DNA of 64,000 nt from assembly GCF_000621125.1 (NCBI RefSeq), contig NZ_JHZC01000007.1, positions 124,001-188,000 on the forward strand, written 5' to 3'. The notes beneath the pieces are model-generated. The model saw nothing but the letters and a program-made list of their open reading frames with translations. It was not told where the DNA came from and made no database searches. The translations under genes were made by a program, and so were the position numbers. Shown piece after piece: positions 25,533-34,135 of this stretch. The stretch is from Maribacter antarcticus DSM 21422 (GTDB lineage Bacteria > Bacteroidota > Bacteroidia > Flavobacteriales > Flavobacteriaceae). Numbering within the stretch: position 1 is the first letter of the stretch; each line of letters starts with the position of its first letter.

Positions 25533-26726
25533 ATGAAAAAACTAGACGATTATAATTTTGAAAACAAAAAAGCATTGATACGGGTAGACTTTAATGTTCC
25601 TTTAAACGAGAACTTTGAAGTCACGGATATTAATAGAATAGAAGCTGCAAAACCTACAATCATAAAGATTTTGGAAGATGGCGGCAGTGCAGTACTCATG
25701 AGTCACTTGGGAAGACCAAAAGGCGAAAGGAACCCAGACTTGTCTTTAAAACACATCTGTGCAACAGTTTCTGACGTAATCGGTGTTGCCATAAAGTTCG
25801 TAGATGATTGTGTTGGAGAAAAGGCAGAAAAGGCCGTTGCTGAGCTTAAAAGCGGAGAAGTATTGTTATTGGAGAACCTAAGATACCATGCAGAAGAGGA
25901 AAAAGGAGACAAAGCATTTGCTGAACAATTATCAAAATTAGGAGATATTTATGTGAACGATGCTTTTGGTACTGCACACAGGGCCCACGCTTCTACCGCT
26001 ATAGTTGCAAAATATTTTACAGATGCAAAGTGTTTTGGATATTTGTTGGCTAAAGAGATAAAAGCGATAGAAAAAGTAATGCGCACAGGAGAGAAACCTG
26101 TTTTGGCAATATTAGGAGGAGCAAAGGTATCTTCCAAGATTACCATTATAGAAAACATTCTAGATAAGGTAGACGACCTGATTATCGGCGGTGGAATGAC
26201 CTATACGTTTGTAAAGGCGCAAGGAGGCCAAGTAGGAGATTCTATATGTGAGGACGATAAAATGGAATTGGCCATGGAGATATTAAAACAGGCCAAAGAA
26301 AAGGGGGTTAACGTGCATATTCCTGTAGATGTTATTGCAGCCGACGATTTTAGTAACACTGCGAACACCAAAATAGTTGATGTAGATAAAATTCCGGATG
26401 GCTGGCAAGGTTTGGATGCAGGCCCTAGAACCTTAGAGAACTTCAAGAAGGTTATTCTTGGTGCAAAGACCATTCTTTGGAACGGCCCTATTGGTGTTTT
26501 TGAAATGGAAAGTTTTGCCAATGGCACTATTTCCGTAGGTAACGCTATAGACCAAGCTACCCAAAACGGAGCCTTCTCTTTAGTTGGCGGAGGAGATTCT
26601 GTAGCTGCCGTTAAACAGTTCGGTTTTGAAAACAAGGTCAGTTATGTATCTACTGGTGGTGGTGCAATGTTAGAGAGTCTGGAAGGTAAAACCTTACCCG
26701 GTATTGCGGCAATATTAGCATTGTAG
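25533..26726 (+). CDS. pgk: Phosphoglycerate kinase
   Basis: 397 residues, the normal size. It converts 1,3-bisphosphoglycerate plus ADP to 3-phosphoglycerate plus ATP in glycolysis, in the cytoplasm. Signatures are the PGK pattern [11 protein letters not shown] at residues ~19-29, [26 protein letters not shown], the hinge-side GGAKVSSKI, and the nucleotide-binding GGGDSVAAV near residue 352. It is alone in its operon with a clear promoter and is divergent from holB. Confidence 0.97.
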   Translation: MKKLDDYNFENKKALIRVDFNVPLNENFEVTDINRIEAAKPTIIKILEDGGSAVLMSHLGRPKGERNPDLSLKHICATVSDVIGVAIKFVDDCVGEKAEKAVAELKSGEVLLLENLRYHAEEEKGDKAFAEQLSKLGDIYVNDAFGTAHRAHASTAIVAKYFTDAKCFGYLLAKEIKAIEKVMRTGEKPVLAILGGAKVSSKITIIENILDKVDDLIIGGGMTYTFVKAQGGQVGDSICEDDKMELAMEILKQAKEKGVNVHIPVDVIAADDFSNTANTKIVDVDKIPDGWQGLDAGPRTLENFKKVILGAKTILWNGPIGVFEMESFANGTISVGNAIDQATQNGAFSLVGGGDSVAAVKQFGFENKVSYVSTGGGAMLESLEGKTLPGIAAILAL

Positions 26727-26842
26727 GGACGTTATCGATAAACGGGGCTTGTTGAATTTTATTTATTTTAAGGAATAATATTTTATTCTGTCAATAAAAT
26801 GTACGATTTTCGTGAGTCCCCGCCTATAAAATTTCGTGAGTT

Positions 26843-28480
26843 ATGTGCATCCCAAAATCAAAAAAATTAGTTTTAGTAGGATTGTTTTCGGTGTTGTTTG
26901 GCGCTCATGCGCAGCAAAAGGATTCTATACTAGGAACCACACCGCTAACGACTGCTTTACTGGCAGCAACAGATAGCCTCGCTCAAGAGACAGTGTCAGA
27001 CCAAATAGAAGGACTGGAAGGCGCTAAACTACCAGAAGCACCCTTCTCTCTTTTTAAGACAACTGAGTCAAAGCATTACGATTTAAAAGATCATAAAGCT
27101 GCCGCTAAATTCGATAGCCTATGGATGAAAGAGCTGCTGCATAACGCTTCTCTTTTTGACGAAATGTACGAAGAGGTGGTCAGTGTCGATACCGACACTA
27201 CCAATACGCTTCACATAGAGTTAAACACCGATACGCTTAAACTCCGTTTGGAAAGGTTAAATCATAAAACACCCTTTAATGTCGCCTATAATCCATCTTT
27301 GGAAAAAGTCATTAAATCTTTTTTGACGAGAAGGCGAGGTCTCATGGAGCGTATGATGACAGCGAGCCAATTTTATTTTCCGCTTTTTGAACAGAAACTT
27401 GACAATCATGATATTCCTCTGGAAATGAAATATTTGGCTATTGTTGAATCTGCGCTGAATCCAAAAGCAAGGTCACGTGTTGGCGCTACGGGGTTGTGGC
27501 AGTTCATGTATGGAACTGGGCGCGAAATGAAATTGAAGATAGACAGCTATGTAGATGAGCGTAGCGATATAATAAAATCTACTGAAGCTGCTTGTAAATA
27601 TTTAAACAGGCTCTACAGTATTTATGAGGATTGGGATTTGGCACTGGCCGCGTATAACTCTGGTCCTGGCAATGTAAATAAGGCAATAAGAAGGTCTGGC
27701 GGACACCGGAACTATTGGAACCTCAGGAGCTATTTGCCCAGGGAAACCGCTGGGTATGTGCCTGCATTCTTGGCTACTATGTACATATTTGAGTATGCAG
27801 AGGAGCATGGTATACGAGGAAAAAAAGCAGAACGAAATTATTTTGAAACTGATACCATACATGTTAAGAGCCTGATAACCTTTAATCAAATAGCTGAATT
27901 AACAGGTATGGACAAAGAGGAGATTGCGCTTTTAAATCCGTCGTACAAGTTAGAGGCAATACCTTATATAACAGGAGAAAAAAACGCCTTGCGATTGCCT
28001 TGGGATGTAATGGGTAAGTTCGTTGCCAATGAGGAGGCGATTTATGCCCATGTGAAAAAAGAGTTAAAAAGTAAGGAAAGTCCCTTACCTAAGCTTGTTC
28101 AGCAGGCAGAAGGAAACAGGATACGCTATAAGGTGCGTAGTGGTGATTTTTTGGGAAAAATAGCCGAGCGTTACGGTGTGGGTGTTAGCCAACTAAAGCG
28201 ATGGAATGGTCTTAGGAGTAACAACTTGCGTATTGGGCAACGATTAACCATATATCCGAAAAGAAACGGAAAAATCTCCGTAACACCTAAAAACCCGCCT
28301 TCTAGAACAGCTTTAGCTACTAATAGTAAGGTGCACGAGGTACAGAGTGGGGACTCCCTTTGGACCATTTCTAGAAAATATCCTGGAATTAGTATTGAAA
28401 ATTTACGAAAATGGAATGGTATTAGCGGTAGCAATCTAAAACTAGGCACAAAGTTGAAATTGTGTGATTGTTCATCCTAA
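26843..28480 (+). CDS. MltD-like membrane-bound lytic transglycosylase with LysM domains
   Basis: 545 residues with an N-terminal signal peptide ending near GAHAQQ. A central SLT (lysozyme-like) domain covers residues ~190-310: LEMKYLAIVESALNPKARS (catalytic Glu in IVESALNP), GATGLWQFMYGTG, then LALAAYNSGPGNVNKAI. LysM modules follow at ~430-475 (YKVRSGDFLGKIAERYG) and ~498-543 (HEVQSGDSLWTISRKY). It would cleave peptidoglycan glycan strands in the periplasm during wall remodelling. A DUF4837 lipoprotein gene begins 15 bp downstream and is probably in the same operon. Confidence 0.9.
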   Translation: MCIPKSKKLVLVGLFSVLFGAHAQQKDSILGTTPLTTALLAATDSLAQETVSDQIEGLEGAKLPEAPFSLFKTTESKHYDLKDHKAAAKFDSLWMKELLHNASLFDEMYEEVVSVDTDTTNTLHIELNTDTLKLRLERLNHKTPFNVAYNPSLEKVIKSFLTRRRGLMERMMTASQFYFPLFEQKLDNHDIPLEMKYLAIVESALNPKARSRVGATGLWQFMYGTGREMKLKIDSYVDERSDIIKSTEAACKYLNRLYSIYEDWDLALAAYNSGPGNVNKAIRRSGGHRNYWNLRSYLPRETAGYVPAFLATMYIFEYAEEHGIRGKKAERNYFETDTIHVKSLITFNQIAELTGMDKEEIALLNPSYKLEAIPYITGEKNALRLPWDVMGKFVANEEAIYAHVKKELKSKESPLPKLVQQAEGNRIRYKVRSGDFLGKIAERYGVGVSQLKRWNGLRSNNLRIGQRLTIYPKRNGKISVTPKNPPSRTALATNSKVHEVQSGDSLWTISRKYPGISIENLRKWNGISGSNLKLGTKLKLCDCSS

Positions 28481-28495
28481 ACCACAAATCCAAAA

Positions 28496-29485
28496 ATGAA
28501 AAAATTACTTACCCTAAGCCTAATTTCAATACTTGTTTTATCTTCTTGTAAAGATGGTGAGAAGCAAGATTACTTACCAAATTCTATCGGAGCTTATAAT
28601 ACCCTTACCATAGTTATAGAAAACGAACTATGGAAAAGTGAGGTAGGGGATAGAATACGAGAAAATTTTGCCGCTCCGGCTCTGGGACTTACTTGGGACG
28701 AAGCGTTATTCAGTATTACTCAAGTACCGCCACAAGTATTTACCGGAGCAGTAAGGAACACGAGGAACGTGCTTTATGTAATGGAAGACTCTTTGGATAT
28801 AGCGCATATGAAGTCAAACATGTTTGCTAAACCACAAAAAGTAGGGGTACTCAAAGGACGTAGTAAGGCTGAGATAATTGAAAACCTCAATGAAATGGCC
28901 TCAGAATTTATTGAAACATTCAAAAAACAGGAAATAGAAGAAGCGCAAAGACGCTTTTTAAAGTCTTTGAACAAAGAAAAGGCACTTGAGGAACATTTGG
29001 GAATAACATTAAACGTTCCTTCAGCATTTAAAGTAGGAAGGGAGGAGGATAACTTTATTTGGATTGATAGGCAGATACAAAAAGGCACTATGAATATTAT
29101 AGCGTATAGTGTGCCTTGGAATACGTTCGATAACGATAGCACCTTTGTACAGGATATTATAAAGATGCGTGATTCTATCGGTAAACTATTCGTTCCTGGA
29201 GCGGATATTCCTGGAAAGGAGAACTATATGATTACCGAAAAAGCTTTTTCACCCTACGTATTCCCTGCAGAAGTCTCTGGAAGAAAAGCTGCTGAGGTCA
29301 GAGGAATATGGGAAATGTCTGGATATCCCATGGCAGGACCTTTTATAACCTATATCATTGATGACAAGCCAAACGATAGAAAACTAGTATTAGAAGGCTT
29401 TACATTTGCACCAGCTACAGCGAAGAGAGACTATATGTTTGAGTTGGAGGCCGTACTTAAAACCCTCAAATTCAACACACCATAA
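28496..29485 (+). CDS. DUF4837-family lipoprotein
   Basis: 329 residues. The N-terminus MKKLLTLSLISILVLSSCKDG is a lipoprotein signal peptide with a lipobox (LSSC), so the mature protein is probably anchored in the outer or inner membrane. The rest resembles the Bacteroidota DUF4837 family as I recall it (paired domains, with GIWEMSGYPMAGPF late in the chain). The function is unknown. It follows the MltD-like gene by 15 bp, suggesting a cell-wall-related role (inference). A strong bidirectional terminator follows. Confidence 0.75.
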   Translation: MKKLLTLSLISILVLSSCKDGEKQDYLPNSIGAYNTLTIVIENELWKSEVGDRIRENFAAPALGLTWDEALFSITQVPPQVFTGAVRNTRNVLYVMEDSLDIAHMKSNMFAKPQKVGVLKGRSKAEIIENLNEMASEFIETFKKQEIEEAQRRFLKSLNKEKALEEHLGITLNVPSAFKVGREEDNFIWIDRQIQKGTMNIIAYSVPWNTFDNDSTFVQDIIKMRDSIGKLFVPGADIPGKENYMITEKAFSPYVFPAEVSGRKAAEVRGIWEMSGYPMAGPFITYIIDDKPNDRKLVLEGFTFAPATAKRDYMFELEAVLKTLKFNTP

Positions 29486-29501
29486 GCAACATAAGATTCA
29501 A

Positions 29502-29548
29502 ATCATATAAAAAAGCTTTAGGAATCTCCTAAAGCTTTTTTATATGAT
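29502..29548. terminator. Bidirectional terminator with a perfect 22-bp stem
   Basis: The arms 29502-29523 and 29527-29548 are exact reverse complements with a 3-nt loop (ATC). The arm includes a run of six A/T, so it gives a T-rich tail on both strands. It sits between two convergent genes and can serve both. Confidence 0.9.
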
Positions 29549-29554
29549 TTTGTT

Positions 29555-29731
29555 CTAAAGATTACCAAAGGCAAATCCTGTAGACAGTCTAAAAATAAAT
29601 GCGTAAATAGTAATTGCAATTAAGGTGAAGCACACAACGGTCCAAATTTTAAAATAGTTTTTTATAATGAGGTGTTTCCAGTTTTTAAATGCTTCAATAT
29701 AAATTTCTTTTACAAGTAGAATTTTTTCCAT
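29555..29731 (-). CDS. Small membrane protein, DUF6747-like
   Basis: 58 residues from the MEKILLVKEIYIEAFKNW start; an upstream ATG nine codons earlier is less likely because the family usually begins near this Met. It has one membrane helix (~residues 30-48, WTVVCFTLIAITIYAFIF) and ends RLSTGFAFGNL. The amphipathic start and the FRLxTGFAF tail resemble small proteins I know from Flavobacteriaceae as DUF6747. The function is unknown. It is convergent with the DUF4837 gene through the shared terminator. Confidence 0.6.
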   Translation of the reverse strand: MEKILLVKEIYIEAFKNWKHLIIKNYFKIWTVVCFTLIAITIYAFIFRLSTGFAFGNL

Positions 29732-30040
29732 AAGTTGAGGGTTTTGTGTTCTTAACAATCAAATATCTATTTTTTTACGGAAGACCGAATATAGATTAGA
29801 CCAAACCCTTATTTTTTCTGTTGAGCGTATACCTTAATTTTGAAAAATCTGTGAACGGTTGTTTTATCCGATGAAATAGTAGCAGTTTTTCCATTGGTTT
29901 ATTTTCTGAAAGAAAATGGATTAAAGCCTTTCTTTTTCTAGGGTCAAAGAAACTAAAGATATTTTCAATTACGATAGGATAAGAGAAAGAAACCATCGAG
30001 GTATATATCGACGGTTTCAAAATGTATGTGAGGAAATGTT

Positions 30041-32473
30041 TTACATATTTACTATAATGAATTCTGATCTACGGTTTAGGTAGTGTTTTTCTTTTGAGCA
30101 ATTAACCCTACCGTTACATTCGTTAAGCAATTGTTGTTCTCCGTAACCTATAGCGCTTTCGATACGCTTGGCATCAATACCTTGGGAGACAATATACTTC
30201 TTAGTAGCTTTTGCTCTGTTGTTTGAAAGGTAATCGTTATATACCTTACTACCTCTAGAATCGGTATGGGACCTAATCTTTATGACCATATTAGGATAAT
30301 CCGTCATTACTTCGATAAGCTTATCCAATTCTCTAATTGCATTCGGTCTGATATAAGATTTGTCAAAATCAAAATGAATCATTCCTATTTTCAACTTTCG
30401 AATACCATCTTCTACTGCGATCATTGCCTTGATCTTTTTCATGGCAATGTCTACGTGAGTGGTATCATTTTCCGTAGTAGTTACCTCTAGCTCGTTTACA
30501 AAAAATATTTTCTTATTCGTTTTTAAGATGTACTTGGTATCTGCATCTAAATCCTCGAATATAAAGCTACCGTTCTCACCTGTTTCTATTTCCTTCAGTT
30601 TAACATTGTTTTCATCTAGGAGTTGTACCAATGCTTTAGGCATAACATGGCTTGTAACGAGCTCTGTAACGACACCCGCTATAGCATTTGTGGTAACTTC
30701 TTCTGCGATGAGGTGTTTAAAGGAATAGATGTCATCAAAGCCTTTACCACCTTCGCGGTTAGAAGCAAAAAAACCTTTTTTAGTTTCTTTGTTTATAATA
30801 TAAGAGAAGTCGTCCTTATTACTGTTAATCGGCTTCCCAAGATTTTTTACTTCCGAAAATCCATTTTCTTTGTCAAATAGCGCTTCGTAAATATCTAAAC
30901 CACCCAATCCGGTATGACCGTTGGAAGAGAAGTATAATTTGTCATCATTAATAAAAGGGAACATTTCCTTTTGTTCTGTGTTTATTTCAGGGCCAAGGTT
31001 TTTAGGGGAAGAAAAGCTGCCATCTCTAAGAACATCAACTACGAAAATATCCGAATCACCCATGCTGCCCGGCATATCTGAAACGAAGTAAAGTTTTTTC
31101 CCGTCTTTACTTAGAGCAGGATGGCCTGTGGAATATGAGTCGCTATTAAAAGCAACTTCGGTAGCTTCTGTCCATTCACCATCTACTTTTTGTGCTCGGT
31201 AGATTTTTAAATGATTAATCCCCTTACTGTCTCTTTTAAGTTTTTTACCATAGTTATTTCTAGTAAAATACATGGTTGTATTGTCAGGAGAGAAGGTCAC
31301 CGCAGCCTCATGATATTTTGTGTTTATTTGCTTAGAGAATTTTATTGCATTTTTAATATCGGATGACTCTTCGTTTAGTTGTCCTATATATAAATCTAAA
31401 TAAGGTTGGTTATTCCATTTATACCTTCTAGTAGTTAAAAAGGATGAATCGTTTGCAGAGGCAAATACAACATCATTTTCATTATGGAACATAGGAGCAA
31501 AATCGGAGTATTCTGAATTGACACTCAGATTTAGGATTTCAAACTTCTTAGGAGCGTTTAATATTTTATCCAGTACTATTTCGTTTTTTTCAACTTTAGA
31601 GGGAGTCTCGCTTTCGCTTAGCATCTTTTTATTATAAAGACGCATAAGTCTTTTTGATCTGGCGTATTTACCGTTTCCTTTTAAGGAATGTGCATATTTG
31701 AAAACATTGTCTGCAGACATTTCCTCTTCGTATTCTTCGTACAAAATAGTATACCATTTATAGGCTTGTTCCATATTGGTGTTAAAGTAGTTTGCATCAC
31801 CTGCTTTTTCCAACACCTCAAAAGAGTAATTGCTATTATCCTGTAAAGCCTGTTCGTAAAAATACGATGCTTCGGCATACCACATTTTATTAAAATACTC
31901 GTCGGCTCTTTTAATAAGTTTATTGACCGAGCTTGATGTAGCAAATGTAGAATCCTTTTTTTTCTCTGGAACACTCGTTTTGACTATTGCGTTCTTGGAT
32001 GGCACTTCCGTATTAGGTAGGCTATTCGTAACTTCGAGTATCCAAACATCATCCTTAAATTTATTATCGAATTTAGATTGATGGTCTTCTATGGCACTTT
32101 CCCAATCGTTATGTCGATTTACATATAGATAGAATAGGTCGTTTTCTGGATTTTTAAAAACCCCTGAATCAAATCCTTTTTTAGAAAGTTTCTTTACTAG
32201 CTCGCCTAATCTCTTCGATTGACTAAAAACACCTGAAACTAAGTAGAAGCCCTTATTTACGTTTGGGACATCACTAAATGTTCGCTGTGGTATGCCGTTT
32301 TCCAAGGCTGCAATAATAAAAGCATCTTGGTTACTAGGTTCTGCATATTGTGGCTGATACGTCTTAGAGACATTCGCCACGGTATTTTGGCTTGTAGCCT
32401 TTATTTCTTGGAAGCTTTGTGCAGATACTAAATAGCAGAAAAGAAGCACATAAGCACTTAAATAATTCTTCAT
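30041..32473 (-). CDS. OmpA-family protein with SPOR-like, TPR, beta-propeller and carboxypeptidase-regulatory-like modules (PorE-like)
   Basis: 810 residues. A signal peptide (ends LVSAQ) is followed by a SPOR-like module at ~70-155 (GFYLVSGVFSQSKR ... LYVNRHNDW ... VWILEV). TPR-like helices lie at ~185-275 and PD40/WD40-like propeller blades at ~320-590 (SPDNTTMYFTRNN, SKDGKKLYFVSDMPGS, DDKLYFSSNGHTGLGGLDIY). A CarboxypepD_reg-like beta-sandwich covers ~595-680, and the C-terminal OmpA domain (IHFDFDKSYIRPNA, IRSHTDSRGS, NNRAKATKKYI) can bind peptidoglycan. The TPR-propeller-CRD-OmpA order matches PorE of the Porphyromonas type IX system, where it is an outer-membrane-associated component. 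Here the role is inferred. The gene appears monocistronic. Confidence 0.88.
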   Translation of the reverse strand: MKNYLSAYVLLFCYLVSAQSFQEIKATSQNTVANVSKTYQPQYAEPSNQDAFIIAALENGIPQRTFSDVPNVNKGFYLVSGVFSQSKRLGELVKKLSKKGFDSGVFKNPENDLFYLYVNRHNDWESAIEDHQSKFDNKFKDDVWILEVTNSLPNTEVPSKNAIVKTSVPEKKKDSTFATSSSVNKLIKRADEYFNKMWYAEASYFYEQALQDNSNYSFEVLEKAGDANYFNTNMEQAYKWYTILYEEYEEEMSADNVFKYAHSLKGNGKYARSKRLMRLYNKKMLSESETPSKVEKNEIVLDKILNAPKKFEILNLSVNSEYSDFAPMFHNENDVVFASANDSSFLTTRRYKWNNQPYLDLYIGQLNEESSDIKNAIKFSKQINTKYHEAAVTFSPDNTTMYFTRNNYGKKLKRDSKGINHLKIYRAQKVDGEWTEATEVAFNSDSYSTGHPALSKDGKKLYFVSDMPGSMGDSDIFVVDVLRDGSFSSPKNLGPEINTEQKEMFPFINDDKLYFSSNGHTGLGGLDIYEALFDKENGFSEVKNLGKPINSNKDDFSYIINKETKKGFFASNREGGKGFDDIYSFKHLIAEEVTTNAIAGVVTELVTSHVMPKALVQLLDENNVKLKEIETGENGSFIFEDLDADTKYILKTNKKIFFVNELEVTTTENDTTHVDIAMKKIKAMIAVEDGIRKLKIGMIHFDFDKSYIRPNAIRELDKLIEVMTDYPNMVIKIRSHTDSRGSKVYNDYLSNNRAKATKKYIVSQGIDAKRIESAIGYGEQQLLNECNGRVNCSKEKHYLNRRSEFIIVNM

Positions 32474-32870
32474 GATTAACGCTTGTGTTTAAAATAAACA
32501 TCAACTTGTTTAGTTATAATTGATTGTTAATGCTTCTGTGCCACTAAAATAGAGGTATTGGAGGAGTAGAATTATCTTTTGTTGTGAAAGCTTGATAATC
32601 TGTAGTGTATAATAATAAAAATGATTTATGGAAATTTAAATAGCATATGGGAAAGCAGAAAGTTTCGCTCGATTCTTCCATAAGAAGACAATATAACATT
32701 TGGTATATTGTTTAAAATCAGAACAAATTTAAAGACGTATTTGGGCTGGTGTAACTAAAAGTTTACGACTTGCTTCACGTACAAACATTGCAGGCCAAAT
32801 AAGAGACTTTAAAATTAAAAAGCCACAAAATGAACTTGTGGCTAAGATTTTAAAAAAAAGTATTGTGCGG
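32474..32870. other. Intergenic region between the PorE-like gene and tatA
   Basis: About 400 bp without a convincing gene. It holds the tatA terminator (32811-32843) and a loose inverted repeat ACAATATA/TATATTGT at 32688-32711. The promoter of the OmpA-family gene should lie near 32474, but I could not pick a clear TAnnTTTG. Confidence 0.6.
32811..32843 (-). terminator. Rho-independent terminator of tatA
   Basis: Stem AGCCACAA/TTGTGGCT (8 bp) with a 7-nt loop. On the minus strand it is followed by TTTTAATTTT, ~30 nt past the tatA stop. Confidence 0.8.
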
Positions 32871-33056
32871 CTAGTCTTTTTTTGTTTCGTCTAGCTGCTC
32901 ATCCTCCTTAGAGGCATCTTTAAATTCTTTGATACCACTGCCGAGACCGCGCATTAATTCAGGAATTTTCTTTCCTCCAAAAAGCAAAAGCACAACCAAT
33001 ACTACGATGCCAATCTGCCATGGACCAATAACTAATATTATGTTTGAAAATGTCAT
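32871..33056 (-). CDS. tatA: Sec-independent (twin-arginine) translocase subunit TatA/E
   Basis: 61 residues with the whole TatA/E plan: a short N-terminus, one membrane helix (~residues 10-25, [18 protein letters not shown]), the [14 protein letters not shown] amphipathic helix, and a short acidic/lysine tail. It forms the protein-conducting part of the Tat system, exporting folded proteins across the inner membrane. No tatC is in this window. It is divergent from the M23 peptidase gene. Confidence 0.93.
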   Translation of the reverse strand: MTFSNIILVIGPWQIGIVVLVVLLLFGGKKIPELMRGLGSGIKEFKDASKEDEQLDETKKD

Positions 33057-33079
33057 ATCGTTATGTTTTTAAACTGTAA

Positions 33080-33087
33080 CGAAGGTA
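33080..33087 (-). promoter_or_regulatory. Near-consensus -7 box of tatA
   Basis: On the minus strand this reads TACCTTCG, one mismatch from TAnnTTTG, 23 nt before the tatA ATG. The -33 is not evident. Confidence 0.3.
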
Positions 33088-33247
33088 ATAAAATCTAATT
33101 TATATAGCTAGCATATTAACGTATGTAAATGCGAATTACATATTATGAGGAAAATACGCATCTTTGGGAGCTAAACCTATATAACGTAGGTGCTCCCGTA
33201 CTATTTATATTTTTTGAACGAATAGCTCGTATTTTAATTTCTAAGTT

Positions 33248-33255
33248 TATCTTTG
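33248..33255 (+). promoter_or_regulatory. -7 promoter box immediately before the M23 peptidase start
   Basis: TATCTTTG is an exact TAnnTTTG match ending 5 nt before the ATG at 33261, the same spacing seen at holB. It supports 33261 as the start and suggests a leaderless transcript. No -33 TTG at 19 bp. Confidence 0.45.
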
Positions 33256-33260
33256 TTACA

Positions 33261-34130
33261 ATGACCAAAAAGCAAAAAAAAAGAAAGGAAATCAAACGAA
33301 AATTGCTTCACAAGTATCGGTTGGTGATACTTAATGAAAGTACTTTCGAGGAAAAGATATCCTTTAAACTAAGTAGGTTAAATGTTTTTGTTACTGGTTC
33401 TTTATTAATGATTGTTCTAATTGGCTTAACTATATTATTAATTGCCTTTACTGCATTGAGGGAATATATACCAGGTTATTCTTCGACCAAACTTAAAAAG
33501 CAGGCCACAGAGCTTACGTACAAAACGGACTCCTTAGTGCGAATCCTAAGGTATACCAATAGGTATTTAGATAATATTAGAATGGTGCTCAAAGGAGATA
33601 TAGAAAATAATGAGGTAAACAGAGACTCGTTATTCCAACAATTTAAAATAGACCCCGCATCTATAGATTTAACGCCAACTAGGCAGGACTCCTTGTTAAG
33701 GGCAGAAGTTGCCTTGGAGGACAAGTACAATTTGTTTGAAAGAAATTCAGATAAAAAAAGCATGGTGCTTTTTCCGCCAATAACAGGAAGCGTTACCATG
33801 CCCTTTAATGCAGAAGAGAAACACTACGCGGTGGATGTGGTTGCGCCAATAGATACTCCAGTAAAAGCAGCTGCCAATGGCACTGTAATTTTTTCAGAAT
33901 GGACAGCAGAGACTGGTTATGTTATCATTTTGGAGCATGAGGGCGGCTTACTTACTGTTTACAAACACAATGGTTCCTTGGCCAAATCCCAGGGTGCAGT
34001 GGTGCAGGGCGGTGAAGTAATTGCTTCGGTAGGAAACACCGGCGAGCTTACAACAGGGCCACATTTACACTTCGAACTTTGGGACAACGGAACTCCGGTG
34101 AATCCCTTAGACTTCATTGATTTTAATTAA
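33261..34130 (+). CDS. M23-family metallopeptidase, membrane-anchored
   Basis: 289 residues from the ATG at 33261. The open frame extends upstream to 33129, but the added 44 residues look unlike the family, and a -7 box sits just before 33261. A lysine-rich cytoplasmic start (MTKKQKKRKEIKRKLLHKYR) is followed by one membrane helix (~50-75), a coiled-coil-like stretch and a C-terminal LytM/M23 domain: HYAVDVVAPIDTPVKAAANG, then GPHLHFELWDNGTPVNPLDF. HxxxD and HxH zinc-ligand positions are present (HYAVD, HLHFE). It is a likely periplasmic peptidoglycan endopeptidase or septation-type factor. The GH3-like gene follows after 5 bp. Confidence 0.88.
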   Translation: MTKKQKKRKEIKRKLLHKYRLVILNESTFEEKISFKLSRLNVFVTGSLLMIVLIGLTILLIAFTALREYIPGYSSTKLKKQATELTYKTDSLVRILRYTNRYLDNIRMVLKGDIENNEVNRDSLFQQFKIDPASIDLTPTRQDSLLRAEVALEDKYNLFERNSDKKSMVLFPPITGSVTMPFNAEEKHYAVDVVAPIDTPVKAAANGTVIFSEWTAETGYVIILEHEGGLLTVYKHNGSLAKSQGAVVQGGEVIASVGNTGELTTGPHLHFELWDNGTPVNPLDFIDFN

Positions 34131-34135
34131 AAACT

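Noticed and set aside
29796-30020. 74-codon minus-strand open frame between the DUF6747-like and OmpA-family genes.
   Set aside because: No recognisable family, no promoter or coupling; most likely chance.
32688-32711. Inverted repeat ACAATATA/TATATTGT upstream of the PorE-like gene.
   Set aside because: Short and AT-only; expected by chance in this composition, and no regulator is indicated.
33129-33260. N-terminal extension of the M23 peptidase.
   Set aside because: The 44 extra residues do not resemble the family, and a -7 promoter box lies inside them just before the preferred ATG.
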